DNA from: Ciona savignyi
Taxonomy: Eukaryota > Chordata > Ascidiacea > Phlebobranchia > Cionidae
Assembly: GCA_000149265.1 (NCBI GenBank)
Contig: CH003207.1
Location: 78,108 to 142,107 of the forward strand
Length of the DNA: 64,000 nt
Reading direction: 5' to 3'
Both the position numbers and the translations under genes were made by a program. Each line of letters opens with the position of its first letter. Positions within the stretch are counted from its first letter, which is position 1. Positions 12,101 to 21,990 of this stretch are shown here, one piece after another. A model generated the notes under the pieces. That model ran no database searches and was not told where the DNA came from. It saw only the letters and a program-made list of their open reading frames with translations.

Positions 12101-15100
12101 TCAGGTTAAAACAGACATTACTGGGTGAATGTTGGGTATTATTACATGTTCAGTCTTGTGATGTCACAAACTATATTGATGGTGACTTCTTGTTATTATT
12201 ATTTGCATTAATTTGTGACTAATTAGATACTTTCGGTAATTTTTTTAATAACATCAAATAACTTTCATTGGTTCTGGCAATCACCTTGCCCAATAACACA
12301 ACTAACTAGTGGCTGGTTTCAATACTACAACCTTTACGCTTATGGTACAATGTATTGCTATTAAGCTACCCTGCCAGACGTCACAGTTAGCACCTGCATT
12401 GGCGCCAAGTACGGGGGTGCGGGGAGTGCCGCGCACTCCCTGTGTTAACCACTGGGAGTGCCGCACTCCCTGCGCAAAAGCGTTTTTATAAAAAAAAATA
12501 ATAAAAAATTTATAATTTTGGATTTTGGATTGTTTCGCACGGTAGTGATAGGACGGACCGGAGCGGGATAGCGACCCTATTCTACTATTATTTTCTGTCC
12601 GAATATTGCATTATTATCCTGCCGAATATCGGTTATTTTCGCTATTGTGAATCAAACTAGCAAGCCCAAATGCGAGCAGATAAAGCGACGCGGTATTTGT
12701 AATTCGCGTTACCTTTGTGATTGCGTAATTAGGTCAGATAGCGCAATGCGAGAACAAGAGCACAAATGCTTTTTACGTTAATTGTGCGGGTCATCAAATT
12801 AAACTTGCCGCCCAAGATTCGTTTAAACTTTTAAAGCCAGCAAAAAAGGATTGAATTATGTCCACTGTGTCCAACAACGTGTTTTTTTAGCTGCTGTGGA
12901 CACATTCCTTCTGGAATATTAAAATTTTCTCAACTTGCTCGAGGAACTTACCGTATATACTCGCCTATAGGTATAGGTCGCATTATTAGTTTTGTACCAG
13001 GGATTTAAAAGGCCATTACCCTAGCTTTTTGCATCCTATTTTGTATTTTTAAGGGCTTAATATAGCAGCGAGGTAAAATAAGAGATAACAGATTCTTGAA
13101 AACTTTAAAAATTAACGACGTGTAAAAGCTTTTTCTCTCCCGGACACGGCGGACAGGCCCACGACCCTTAATAAACAGACAAACGGTCTTCTCTTTTATG
13201 CCAATCGTGGCCGCCGTGGTTCACTCGAGTCATCAAGAAAGACAGAAAAACGTTTTCTTTTCTAAAGCGCCGTAACCACAACCAGGAAGAATCCACATAA
13301 TATATTTTAGATTTAGCAATTTGTCGTTTTCACTCTAATTCGATTGCCAACAAATCTAATATAAACCGAAGTTTTATTTTACATTCATTAATACAAGTCT
13401 TATTATAATCTCCCCTAAATTGAAATGCATACTATTTCGTGTTAAAATCAGATCATATGCACGGGTGCGCGTCATCTGCTAACTTGAAGCCTGTGAGCGA
13501 TGATAAGTGCATGTGCGCAAGCGCAGACCAAACGATTTTCATGAACACTTTGCATTAGCCGAAAACTTTTAATTTTGTTACAATTTGGTGGCGATTTGCA
13601 CTTATGTCGAACGGATTGGTCGCATCTATCTTTTTTTTTAAATATTAGGAAAAAAGTTGCGACCTATAGGCAAGTATATACGGTACATCAAATACCGAGC
13701 TGGATAGGGCGACACGGAGCAGTGCCAGACCTCATTTAGCCTCAATGGAATCCTTTTCTGTTTACCGCTTTCTCTGTGTTCTTGGTAATTTATTAAAAAG
13801 CGTCAATCCTATTCACGTAGAAGAGAGCCTTACCATTAAGTGCTGCACTCGCTTACTTCATACCTTAGCTTCTCTTACGCCACCGTTGGCCGAAATAGTT
13901 TTGCTTTGTTCAAGTAAATTTCCTGATTTATCGATTTAAGCTGTTGGTGATTGTTATACAAGTTTGTCTATTACTCCAAGTGTCGGTGAGAACGCGTTAA
14001 AAACGATTTTTAACAGGTCCTGTTACTGTCCGATGCGGAACGTCATTATTTCTTGGGTTGATTGTACACTGATTGTTAATAAAGGAATTCGCGAAAACGA
14101 ATTTAAAAAATAATTTTATTAAATTTATGACCGTAACGGCGTACGGTAGGTTAATTTAAATACGGAGGATTTTAAGCGCACGTGTTACCTTGTCCAATCC
14201 TACTTTTTATCTTAAGAATCGGCGCCGCCCGATCAAAGCAAATATGCCGACATCAGCTGCGGTGGGCATCACGTGAGGTCCAGCATTGCAGCTAAACTTA
14301 TAACGAAAGGCGCATCTAAGTTTAACCGTGCGAATAGACATCCGTAACCATTTAAATTTGCGACAACGTACCTTCACAATTATTTACGCGGTAACCACGC
14401 ATGCGTCGTTACGTAAGGTATAAATGAAGGGCCAACACGTTCAATTTTTGGCCGCACTCCCAGACTTTTGAAAAACTTGGCGCCTATGAGCACCTGGATA
14501 TTTGTTTTGACTGCACACTTGGTTAGCTTTATTTCACCGAATAGCTTAGTAGGTTGAAGATTTGGTTGTTGAGCAGGAAGGTCGTTGGATCAAAACCAGT
14601 CGGTTGTGTCCTTGGGCAGGGAACTTAGCAGACATTGCCTTAAACCCAGTGGATATTAAAACTTAGAAAAGGCGTCTTATTTCGACACAACACACTGCAA
14701 TGGCAGGTAACCCGACTGTGGACACGAGTTAATTTGACGATAGCCCATGTGTTAACTCCTTGGTTTCTCCGTTCACAGGATAAACATATCCTGTCCTTAC
14801 TCTCTTTACCTCAATTATCCAAAGAGGTTATCTAATGATTTAATTATTTGATAACGTCACTTGATAACGTCACTTGATAACGATAACGTCACTTGTGTTT
14901 TTCCATTCATTAAAATAAAACATATTTATCCCATCCCACCCTTACAAACCACTTTAACCCCTACACCACAGGTAGCCAGGAACCAGATGGAAGAAACTTT
15001 ATCCGGTGAAGTTGAAGACGCTAGAATGGAGATAAACCAACTCAAAGCTGCCAATGCCCAATTACTTAAAGAAATAACTGAAAAGCAAGATTTGAAGGTG

Positions 15101-17451
15101 ATTTTGGGCGTTTAAGTGTTGAAATTTTGGTTTCTTGGAATTTTACAAGCATTGCACTTCTGTATTGTCCCAATAATGTGGAGAATCCAGAATGTACCCA
15201 ATTTATATATTTAAAAATATCCAATACTTCGACTTAAGCTAGTTGTGTCCGAGGTACATATAGCAATAGTTTAGTTTTATTCACTGTTTGCCACAGTATT
15301 AAATACTGGGAAATGAACCAAAATCACAACACAGGAACAGGAAAAAACTGCAAAACAATGAGTTAAAACGTGAGATTAACAAACAAACGAATATAAATAC
15401 ATAACACCCGAAGTCCCAAAAGTCGCCTTAATCAGTGTAGCGTCGGCGGAATTTTAACCAATGTGACTACATAGCACCTTCCGCCAATAGGTAGGCAGAT
15501 TGATTTCAGCCATATCTACTGCGGTATTATATGTGTGTGTATTCNNNNNNNNNNNNNNNNNNNNNNNNNNNNNNNNNNNNNNNNNNNNNNNNNNNNNNNN
15601 NNNNNNNNNNNNNNNNNNNNNNNNNNNNNNNNNNNNNNNNNNNNNNNNNNNNNNNNNNNNNNNNNNNNNNNNNNNNNNNNNNNNNNNNNNNNNNNNNNNN
15701 NNNNNNNNNNNNNNNNNNNNNNNNNNNNNNNNNNNNNNNNNNNNNNNNNNNNNNNNNNNNNNNNNNNNNNNNNNNNNNNNNNNNNNNNNNNNNNNNNNNN
15801 NNNNNNNNNNNNNNNNNNNNNNNNNNNNNNNNNNNNNNNNNNNNNNNNNNNNNNNNNNNNNNNNNNNNNNNNNNNNNNNNNNNNNNNNNNNNNNNNNNNN
15901 NNNNNNNNNNNNNNNNNNNNNNNNNNNNNNNNNNNNNNNNNNNNNNNNNNNNNNNNNNNNNNNNNNNNNNNNNNNNNNNNNNNNNNNNNNNNNNNNNNNN
16001 NNNNNNNNNNNNNNNNNNNNNNNNNNNNNNNNNNNNNAGCTATTGCTAAATTGGATTATTATAAAATTAGATTATTAGCTGCATATTATTAGCTTTAGCA
16101 TTATTAGCTATTGCTAAATTGGCTTATTATAAAATTAAATTATTAGCTGCATATTATTAGCTTTAGCATTATTAGCTATTGCTAAATTGGATTATTACTT
16201 GCAGATTAATATAAACTTGTTTTCATAACTTAAATTAAATCGAATTAAATTGTGGCTAAATTATAATAAGTTGGCAGGTTATTTACGTTACAAATGATTT
16301 TAAATGGTTTATTTTAAATCACAAATGGGCTAAGTTAAAATATCTCAAATTTATATGAATACATTTTGGTACTAAATTTGACTTCGCTTGTCCAAAGTAC
16401 TGTATAATCACATTGGATAGATCAAGTGCATTGCCCAATTTTATAACCAACTTATAGACAGCAGTTGGTTAGGATAGGGTATTCATGATTATCTCTTTGA
16501 ATGGGAAAACCAAGGGCTAACACACAGGCAATCGTCAGATCACCTCGCCAATTGTTGGGTTACCAGAGCTATTGCAGTGTGTGTGTATGATTTACATGTT
16601 CCTTCAATTTAGTAAAACCCATAAATCCACTAGAGTTCAGGCAATGTGCATTTTTGCCCAAGGACACAACCAACTAGTTATCAACCAGTTTCGAACCTAC
16701 AATCTTTCCGTTAAAAGGCGTCACACTAACCGACCAGACTAACCAAAAGTTGGTTTTGATCCTGCAACCTTCAGTTATTATCCCAAATCGCAACTAACCC
16801 AGGCATCCCACCAGGAACAACTTGAATCAAACCTTGCGGTGACGAAGAACCAGTTAAGAGCAATGCAGGAATCATTGGAGACAAGCGAACAGGTCCAGCG
16901 TGATTTCGTACGTCTGTCGCAAGCTCTCCAGGTATTCTATTGTTTCTAGGGTATTTTGTTTATATTTTATTCCATAGGATATTGATGTTCTAACCCTGTG
17001 GATGGGAAATGTAGGGGTCATTATCACATGGGCAGTCATCCATCATTACACTGGGTTTTAACCCATTTTTTGTAGGATAGGGTGTTTAAGTTTATATACT
17101 GGGGAACGGAAAAATGTATGGGTGTTACCACATGGGCAATTGTCAGATCACTTCATGCCCACCATAGGATTATCGAAGCTATTGCAGTGTGTTGTATATG
17201 ATTCACACATTTGAGTTCCCTCAATTTAGTAAAACCCATTAATCCGCTAAGTTCAGGCAATGTTCCTTAGGGACACAACTACCTAGTTTGCGATGAGTTT
17301 CGAACCAACAACCCTTGGTTAAACATGATATCTCCAGATGCAATTGGAAGAACTGCGGCAAAAGGAAGAAGCAAAAAATAACAAATCTGATGACCAATCA
17401 ACCGGAACATCTTTTCACGCTCCAACAACCTCACATGACGACCCAAGCTAG
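55..17451 (+). CDS. RABEP1: Rabaptin (Rab5 effector), 3' part of gene
   Basis: Coiled-coil Rab5 effector acting with Rabex-5 in early-endosome fusion. Exons read with consensus splice sites: 2647-2761, 4028-4128, 6003-6088, 7098-7245 (or 7258), 9060-9194, 9930-10145, 11355-11492, 11843-11968, 14972-15097, 16815-16931, 17338-17451 (stop TAG); a possible earlier exon is 55-126. Recognised from rabaptin-5: 'LEGYVVVVNSQRTMLQKE' in the first firm exon, 'LERYREALVSFQVEKTM' at 11.85 kb, and the Rab5-binding segment 'ETSEQVQRDFVRLSQALQ' at 16.9 kb, nearly identical to the vertebrate one. The last exon gives a short Asp/Ser-rich tail in place of the vertebrate end. The N-terminal coiled coil lies left of the window. 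Two joins are uncertain: donor GTGGGT at 4129 is chosen to keep frame with 6003, and the exon at 7098 keeps frame with 9060 only from the weak donor at 7246, so an exon may be missing there. RABEP1 and RABEP2 cannot be told apart; the gene may predate their split. Confidence 0.9.
1177..2074. mobile_element. Non-autonomous hAT-like element, ~900 bp
   Basis: The ends are inverted copies of AGGGATGCACAAACTAGAAT. Flanking 8-mers ACATGCGT (1169-1176) and AGATGCGT (2075-2082) match at 7 of 8 positions, the target-site length made by hAT transposases. The subterminal regions carry repeated ATTCGAATCC motifs. No transposase ORF is present. Near 1605-1680 there is a fragment with repeated GGTTAACCG-type motifs, like the elements at 39.7 and 40.3 kb. 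It sits in the rabaptin intron before 2647. Confidence 0.7.
2795..3150 (-). repeat. Degenerate family A SINE fragments
   Basis: Three decayed pieces of the family A body (GGGTTACCGGAGCTATTGCAG-like, then the CCCATTAATCC-like segment) lie one after another. Strand is by comparison with full copies; no intact tRNA head remains. Confidence 0.55.
3229..3519 (-). repeat. tRNA-derived SINE, family A, full length
   Basis: Read on the minus strand, the ~290-bp element starts with a tRNA-like head: A-box-like GGTCTAACGGTTAAG and B-box-like GGTTGCAGGTGCGAAA. A body follows with GCAATAGCTCCGGTAACCCG, and the 3' end is a TATCC-type tail. This is the family's typical structure; over 30 copies or fragments lie in the window. 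Pol III-type internal promoter boxes are expected for such SINEs. It lies in a rabaptin intron. Confidence 0.8.
4139..4316. other. Assembly gap (N run)
   Basis: 178 unresolved bases directly after the rabaptin exon ending near 4128. The preceding GTGGGTGGGT suggests a low-complexity stretch that broke the assembly. Confidence 0.99.
5262..5905 (+). repeat. Family A SINE expanded by an internal tandem array
   Basis: A plus-strand family A SINE with a degenerate head (GAAAGGTTGTAGGATCG), the AACACTGCAATATCTCCGG body and the distal CGTTTCCCACACACG segment. Its GATCTGACGATTGCCCGTG region has been amplified into a minisatellite, so the element is about 350 bp longer than normal. Confidence 0.7.
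5455..5895 (+). repeat. 49-bp minisatellite derived from a SINE
   Basis: About nine tandem units of 49 bp, starting near 5455, 5504, 5553, 5602, 5651, 5700, 5749, 5798 and 5847. Each holds AAGGTAATCTGACGATTGCC and a CTCCCTTACATATTCG-like spacer. Units differ at a few positions each. The unit matches the 3' half of the surrounding SINE, so the array arose inside it. Confidence 0.9.
6708..7012 (-). repeat. tRNA-derived SINE, family A
   Basis: Full-length copy: tail GGACAGGATATTCATG at the left, body, then a degenerate tRNA head ending ACTAACCTGTCGG at the right. It ends 85 bp before the rabaptin exon at 7098. Confidence 0.75.
7703..7997 (-). repeat. tRNA-derived SINE, family A
   Basis: Full-length copy with tail (TAGGATAGGATATTTATG), body and tRNA-like head (AACCTTCAGACTAACC at its left-hand promoter side on this strand). 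A hAT-like MITE directly follows. Confidence 0.75.
8005..8210. mobile_element. hAT-like MITE, ~205 bp
   Basis: Ends TAGGGTTGCAACGATA and, inverted, CAGGGCTGCAACTATA: the short TIR style of hAT MITEs. Flanking 8-mers agree at only 5 of 8 positions, so it is old or the boundary is off. The interior has GATA/TATC-rich palindromes. Confidence 0.5.
8931..9045 (+). repeat. Family C interspersed repeat
   Basis: Contains ACGTGTTTTAACGACTGTCG, TTTTGCAGTTTTTTTTCC and TTCGTGTTTTCATCG, shared with copies near 21.85 (inverted), 34.75 (inverted), 51.25, 58.8 and 59.9 kb. Type unknown. It ends about 15 bp before the rabaptin exon at 9060 and so supplies much of that exon's upstream intron sequence. Confidence 0.6.
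9440..9929 (+). repeat. Intron tandem array carrying decoy splice acceptors
   Basis: AT-rich units (AATATATCTGTAATAAC-type) repeat about four times. Two end in TAG followed by near-copies of the first 20 bases of the next rabaptin exon: at 9446-9465 and 9716-9735, against the real exon start at 9930-9949. The two copies run into stop codons or poly-A after about 20 bases. Confidence 0.8.
10135..10754 (+). repeat. 74-bp perfect direct repeat holding a splice donor
   Basis: Bases 10135-10208 and 10681-10754 are identical over 74 bp. Each contains the last 11 bases of the rabaptin exon ending at 10145 and its donor CTG|GTGAGG. Similarity resumes after the SINE (TTTTATCCTTATT near 10.5 and 10.79 kb), so a ~285-bp unit was duplicated and a SINE then entered copy 1. 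Confidence 0.9.
10208..10468 (-). repeat. Family A SINE, 5'-truncated, inside duplicated unit
   Basis: Tail GGATAGTATAGGATAG, body, then the B-box region (CTGCAACCTTTCGATTGAAA), where it stops; the A-box side of the tRNA head is missing. It separates the two 74-bp repeats. Confidence 0.75.
10826..11290. repeat. Two partial family A SINEs in inverted orientation
   Basis: 10826-11012 reads as a minus-strand fragment and 11127-11290 as a plus-strand fragment. Within them 10947-10994 and 11189-11236 are inverted copies, 47 of 48 bases matching, and share changes absent from other family members (GCTACGATAGTCTGACG in place of the usual GCTCCGGTAACCCGACG). Confidence 0.8.
11615..11810 (-). repeat. 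Partial family A SINE
   Basis: Tail-proximal half (AACACACGGGCAATCGTCAG and GCAGTGTGTTGTGTATGA) with a small internal duplication of the CACCATCAGA segment. It ends about 30 bp before the rabaptin exon at 11843. Confidence 0.65.
12240..12378 (-). repeat. Family A SINE, head half
   Basis: Minus-strand head with CAACCTTTACGCTTATGG and a TTGCCCAATAACACAACTAA-like body start. The tail half is missing; the hAT-like element begins about 20 bp further on. Confidence 0.5.
12397..14488. mobile_element. hAT-like element, 2.1 kb, non-autonomous
   Basis: Exact 8-bp flanks AGCACCTG at 12389-12396 and 14489-14496. TIR CATTGGCGCCAAGT against inverted CATAGGCGCCAAGT (13 of 14), then subterminal GGGAGTGCCGC/GGGAGTGCGGC motifs. 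This fits the hAT superfamily (8-bp target duplication, short TIR). A Tigger-like element is nested inside. The longest plus-strand ORF to its right, 13745-13939 (64 aa), has no transposase motif that I recognise. It lies in the rabaptin intron 11969-14971. Confidence 0.8.
12951..13683. mobile_element. Tc1/mariner (pogo/Tigger-like) element, 733 bp
   Basis: Perfect or near-perfect TIR: CCGTATATACTCGCCTATAG at left, and inverted CCGTATATACTTGCCTATAG at right. TA dinucleotides flank both ends (12949-12950 and 13684-13685), the target duplication of Tc1/mariner elements. The TIR resembles pogo/Tigger ends. No transposase ORF. It is nested in the hAT-like element, so it is younger. Confidence 0.8.
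14535..14800 (+). repeat. Family A SINE, degenerate
   Basis: Head AATAGCTTAGTAGGTTGAAG with GGTCGTTGGATCAAAACC as B box, body CACACTGCAATGGCAGGTAA and a TATCC-like tail. It follows the hAT-like element by about 40 bp. Confidence 0.65.
15545..16037. other. Assembly gap (N run)
   Basis: 493 unresolved bases in the rabaptin intron between 15097 and 16815, flanked by TGTGTGTATTC on the left and tandem AT-rich repeats on the right. A rabaptin exon could be hidden here, though the flanking exons are in phase without one. Confidence 0.99.
16038..16200 (+). repeat. AT-rich tandem repeat beside the gap
   Basis: About 2.3 units of ~70 bp with AGCTATTGCTAAATTGG and TTATTAGCTGCATATTATTA. The array probably continues into the gap and caused it. 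Confidence 0.85.
16469..16745 (-). repeat. tRNA-derived SINE, family A
   Basis: Tail AGGATAGGGTATTCATG, body and head (CAATCTTTCCGTTAAAAGGC, then ACCGACCAGACTAACC). It ends 70 bp before the rabaptin exon at 16815. Confidence 0.7.
16974..17325 (-). repeat. Two overlapping family A SINE fragments
   Basis: A truncated copy (GATATTGATGTTCTAACCC, to about 17080) is followed by a longer one (GGATAGGGTGTTTAAG, to 17325) with a decayed head. The latter ends 13 bp before the last rabaptin exon. Confidence 0.6.
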
Positions 17452-19076
17452 CCTCGAAGCAGACTAATTAAGCTTCGTTACCGTTCCAACGCTGCTGGTG
17501 GGGGTTATAGTGGCCATAATGCTCCAGCAACTCGGGTTAAAGTCATAGTAACTTGGTGTTGCCCCCATATATGCCTATTATTGACGTGCAAAGTATGGTA
17601 CATTGCGTGGTAGTGCTGCAGTACCTCGCAATCTGACAGCCTACCTCTGATTTAGATTGATTCCCTGGCCCCAAACAAGGTGGTTTATTCGTCTACGCAA
17701 GAACGCAAACCGCTGTAGCAAGTAGTTAAAACGCCAGGTACCCATGGTGTCCAGAAAGCAAAATTCGTGCAATACAGATTGCACGGTTGTGTTGTACCTA
17801 TTGGTCTCGTACATTCGATGTTCGGTGTAGTTTCTAGTGTCCTCCGTGCTAACATGGCGATTTCTCTTGGTGAACTTTTATTTCCACTGTGAAGCTACCG
17901 CCTACTACACAAATACAACTTGCAAGTGCCACGGCCACTTGGTACAACGGACGAGTATTTATTACTGGTTTGTTCCGTTCTGTGTATGTGAAATGCAAAG
18001 GATGTTACCAGGGCAGTTAAGGAATGGGATTTAGGAAATAGGAAGGAGGAAACTGCTTAGCAAAAGGTGGTAATTGTTAATCCTACCCGCAACACTAATC
18101 CATAGATACTAGTATCTATGACTAATCTTAACCACAAAAATGATGGATGAATATTTATGCTAGAAGGCTATATTATTTCGCGGTCGTTGGAAAAACGCAA
18201 GGTGTGATTTAATAACGTTGTGGTCAGATTACCTCGAGCACGTCCACGGGTTTCTGCGGATATTGCAGTGTATATAAAAAACGACAATTTTACTAATAAT
18301 ACTGCCCTGTCCATACGGTATGGAATATTATGTTTATAACCATGGGCTGAAATCCCGGAAGATTTGAAACAACGAATACCTGTGCACACTGCATCAATCC
18401 GCTTTCAGTTGGGCGTTTGAAATTAGAGTAATATCTAGTAATAAACAAAGTGCTGTAGTTCCAGCAACCCGACTGTGGGCACGAGATAATCTTTAAGTTC
18501 CCCGGTGGGAAATAGTCTCGAAGCAGACTCGCCAACATGACAGACGTGTACAATTGAATCTTCATTCAGTTTCATTCGATGGAAGGAAAGTCGGATAAGA
18601 GTTTAAATTCGCGTAAACGTGTTACGTCGTAAATCTACGTACCTTTAGGCTAGTTCGGCCTATTTTGCTTATTGGTAAAGGGTGAAGTTTATGAGTTTCA
18701 TATACGTATTTTTCGTGTGAAAGCCTTTAGTAGAATTCGTGTAAAGAACGTGGCCTAACATGATTTTTATGGCGAAATCGACTGTACTTATCAATCTTTC
18801 TGATATTCAGAAATTAATATTATTTTGGGTTTAAACCGGTTAGGCTGGGATAGGGTTAGTATATCGCCATTTTTAGTTTAGTATATACCGGTATTTAAAA
18901 AGTTTGCATATTTTTAAATTATTTGAAGTAAAGGCTGCAGCAGAACAATCAAAAAATAAAATAGATTGATTGTTGTGCCAAATTACATCTATTTAACTGA
19001 ATTGTGATTGTGAAGCCTGTGAGAACGGAATTTGGATGATGTTTCAATATATAATTTATTGTTCAGATTACAGACC
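17452..19076. other. Interval between rabaptin stop and TMED2 start
   Basis: Holds the rabaptin 3'UTR and the TMED2 5' region. An AATAAA at 18440-18445 and another at 18955-18960 are candidate poly(A) signals for rabaptin; neither is certain. A decayed minus-strand family A SINE lies at about 18150-18290. I see no gene here. Confidence 0.5.
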
Positions 19077-21501
19077 ATGAATTTTTTAGTTATTACATTA
19101 GTGTGTCTTGGTTTGTTCCATTGTGGAACAGCCTACTTCACCACAGTAGACGCCCACGCTGAGGAATGTTTCTTCGATAAAGTGACCGGGGGAACAAAGA
19201 TGGGGTTGATGTTCGAAGTGGCAGAAGGCGGATTCCTGGATATCGATGTTGAGGTGATTTGCATTTCAAGTATTGGAGAAAACATTAAAAGAATGGAAAT
19301 AGGGAAACCGCTTAATACAATTATTGAAACAAATTTAAACCATGCACTAAACACTAATTTTTTGGGCCTCTAAATACTACAGGATCGCTTGGAGTGCTTG
19401 GATCACTTAGGTTGCTATGGAAAGTAATTCTAACCCTGTCCCAAACACTAATCTCAACCCCAGAACTAACTTTAACCCCAACACTAACATTAATATCATT
19501 GCTTTTGTAATTACGAAGTATAGTAAGCACTCCAAGCTGTAGTATTTAGAGGTAACACGAATGAATGAATCTAATAATTGCATATTAACAAATAAACGAA
19601 ACTAATATTTTTATATTCACAGGTAACTGGGCCAGATGGAAGGCAACTTTACAAAGGCACGAAGGAATCAAACGGCAAATACACCTGGAACGCGCATATG
19701 GACGGGACTTATAAATTCTGCTTCAGCAACAAAATGTCGACGATGACTCCAAAAATTGTGATGTTTAGTATCGATGTGGGTGAAGCCGCTAAACCCACGT
19801 CCGCTGGCGAAACAGACGGTATGTATATGATTTCTATCTTAATGATGTTACAGGGTTGGTTTGGTAGCGATAACGTTTAATCGGCCCAAAAAGTTGCAGA
19901 CTTTAAACCAGTTGTGATTCAACTCGGTCCAAATTTAACGCTTTCAGGTTTCTACTAGCAAATTTACCAATTCACATTTATTGCTGGGTTGATTTTAAAC
20001 CCAACCCTGGTTTAACTCTCAAAATTTACCCTTGTTGACTTTTCGATTGTATCTTTTGGCAATGTCAGTGGTAGAAAAATATGGTATCTCAGTGGCAGTG
20101 CAATGTGGACATTTATGGTCAAATGTAAAAAAAATAAATAAAAAAAGGCTTGATTTGCGTGATTCTAATTTTTTCCAGTTAGTAATATTGAGTAGTTGTT
20201 GAACCAAGTGGTTTAAAGGGTAATACATTAATTTTATATTTGAATTAAAATTCTTTCAAAAAAATTGGCTCCCTACCACCCTGAGGATTATGTTTATATC
20301 CAGTTTTTTTATATAAAAAGTTATAATTAAAGTTCAGTTTTTTAATCATTTTAGGTTGAAATGAACTGTTTAACCTTGCTAAAGGTTCTGTTTATATCTA
20401 GTTATTTGTAGAAGGTATGAGTATATATCTAGTTATTTAGCATTTTTTTAAATTAAACTATCCAACCACCCTAATATTTATACCAGGCATGGGCAACATA
20501 GGACCGTGATTTTGACAGACTCGCAGACTGTATCCAACCATACCCTGCAATTAAGATATTGAATACTATTCATAAAATAATCCGGTCCACCAAGGACTTT
20601 ATTTTCCCACAACTGGCCCGATGACTAGAGAAGTTGTCCAACCCTAATGTTAACATCCATCACAGTGAATGTTTATATGTGAATCTGGATGTTTATTGAT
20701 GTTTATTCTGTTTGTTGTGTTAATATCTAGTTATTTGGCATTTTTTTAAATTATACTGTCCAACCACCCTAATGTTAACACCCACCACAGAGCAACAGAA
20801 CAAGTTAGAAGGAATGATCAATGAGTTGTCGGTTGCAATGACTGGAGTTAAACACGAACAAGAATATATGGAAGTCCGTGAGAGGATCCACAGATCAAGT
20901 AAGTTCAGATGGACGTTAAGTGGTCCCATGGAGGCACAGTGGGACCGGAAATGTACGCCATGATGCCTGTTAATAAATCACCCGGTTTTTATTACGGATC
21001 CAGGAAATATATTAAAATATATGTTGGTATCCTATTACTTAAAGCTAGGTGTACAAGGTGTGTATATTGTGCCCCAGTATTGAAAATTTGTATAGGAAAC
21101 CCACTTTATTAAAATAAAATATTTTACCTGGAACATTTAAAAGCAACATTGTGTGTTTCAATATGGTGGAAATATGCACCTAAGCACCTCTGACAAATCA
21201 AACCAGCAACTGTAAGCCTAATATACATTCCCTTCAGTTTTATATATAAAAAGGAAAGTTAGTACAATATGAAATAAAGTACCTTACTATGATAGAGATT
21301 TAAATTGTACTTTACTAGAAGCTGTAAGTACAAATTATACTTTAAAAAATAATGTATAATTAAATATTTTTTCCAGTTAACGACAGCACAAATTCCCGAG
21401 TCGTTTTGTGGGCTTTTTTCGAATCTCTTATCCTCGTTGCAATGACGCTGGGCCAGGTTTATTATCTGAAGAGATTTTTCGAAGTCCGACGAGTTATTTA
21501 A
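19077..21501 (+). CDS. TMED2: TMED2, p24 beta cargo receptor
   Basis: Type I membrane protein of the p24 family cycling between ER and Golgi in COPI/COPII vesicles. Exons 19077-19253, 19623-19818, 20791-20898 and 21377-21501 join in frame (phases 0, 1, 1) to 201 aa, the length of human TMED2. Signal peptide at residues 1-19; the mature start [13 protein letters not shown] matches vertebrate TMED2. GOLD domain with Cys31 and Cys92 expected to pair; coiled-coil stem with [15 protein letters not shown]; transmembrane segment about 169-191; tail [13 protein letters not shown] holds the FF signal used for COPII and the basic COPI-type signal. ATG 19077 is chosen because it starts the signal peptide; the frame is open further upstream but has no better ATG. 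An AATAAA lies 265 bp after the stop. Complete and undamaged. Confidence 0.97.
19367..19552. mobile_element. Family D MITE, 186 bp
   Basis: Perfect 16-bp TIR CCTCTAAATACTACAG with its inverse at 19537-19552, followed on both sides by GCTTGGAGTGCTT-like sequence. The core reads CTAACCCTGTCCCAAACAC and CAACCCCAGAACTAACTT. It fills most of TMED2 intron 1. Superfamily unknown. Confidence 0.8.
20456..20790 (+). repeat. Intron repeat with duplicated acceptor-like ends
   Basis: The block CCAACCACCCTAAT...CCACCACAG upstream of TMED2 exon 3 (acceptor at 20789-20790) has earlier near-copies ending in CATCACAG at about 20668 and ACCAG at about 20487. Each follows a TATCTAGTTATTTGGCA-type segment. Confidence 0.6.
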
Positions 21502-21765
21502 ATTTTTAGTCGATATTTTTACTTCTTGCAATATGTTGACGGTGTGATAGGCTATACAAGTTGCAGCAAAAGTCCTTTATTCCCTAGCAGTCATATTCAA
21601 ACCATCATTTTTAAAAAAATAATTATAACACAATCAAAGTAATTTTGGATGATCGTATTAGATCTAGTTCTGCTTGATGCTTCCTTTGTATAATTGACAG
21701 GGTAGTTCCAATCTGGTTTGGTTTCGTGTGATTTAATTTCTTCCGTGTTTTTGTATTGTCGGCGG

Positions 21766-21771
21766 AATAAA
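21766..21771 (+). promoter_or_regulatory. Candidate TMED2 poly(A) signal
   Basis: AATAAA 265 bp after the TMED2 stop, in GCGGAATAAAG. Other AATAAA hexamers near 21.1 kb lie in intron 3. Confidence 0.5.
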
Positions 21772-21835
21772 GATTTCCAGAAGGAGAAGTTTATACTCTA
21801 CTTGTCGTTTGTTTTATTAGTATCTTAGTTTAGTT

Positions 21836-21990
21836 TATTTTTTTTGTTTCCACGATGAAAACAAGCAGGACTATTGATAAAAGTTTGGAAAACGGGAAAA
21901 AAATGGCAAAACGACAGTCGTTAGAACACGTCCAAAAAAGCAATAAATTATTAAATTTCGCTTCTAGACATGGCCGCTAAAACCCAAATA
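21836..21990 (-). repeat. Family C interspersed repeat (inverted copy)
   Basis: Reverse orientation of the 8.93 kb copy: CACGATGAAAACAAGCAGG, GGCAAAACGACAGTCGTTAG and AACACGTCC. It lies downstream of TMED2. Confidence 0.6.

Noticed and set aside
13745-13939. Remnant transposase in the hAT-like element
   Set aside because: The 64-aa ORF has no hAT dimerisation or catalytic motif that I can identify, so I do not call it a transposase.
19032-19076. Upstream extension of TMED2
   Set aside because: The frame is open here but begins with TTG rather than ATG, and ATG 19077 starts a normal signal peptide and gives the family's length.
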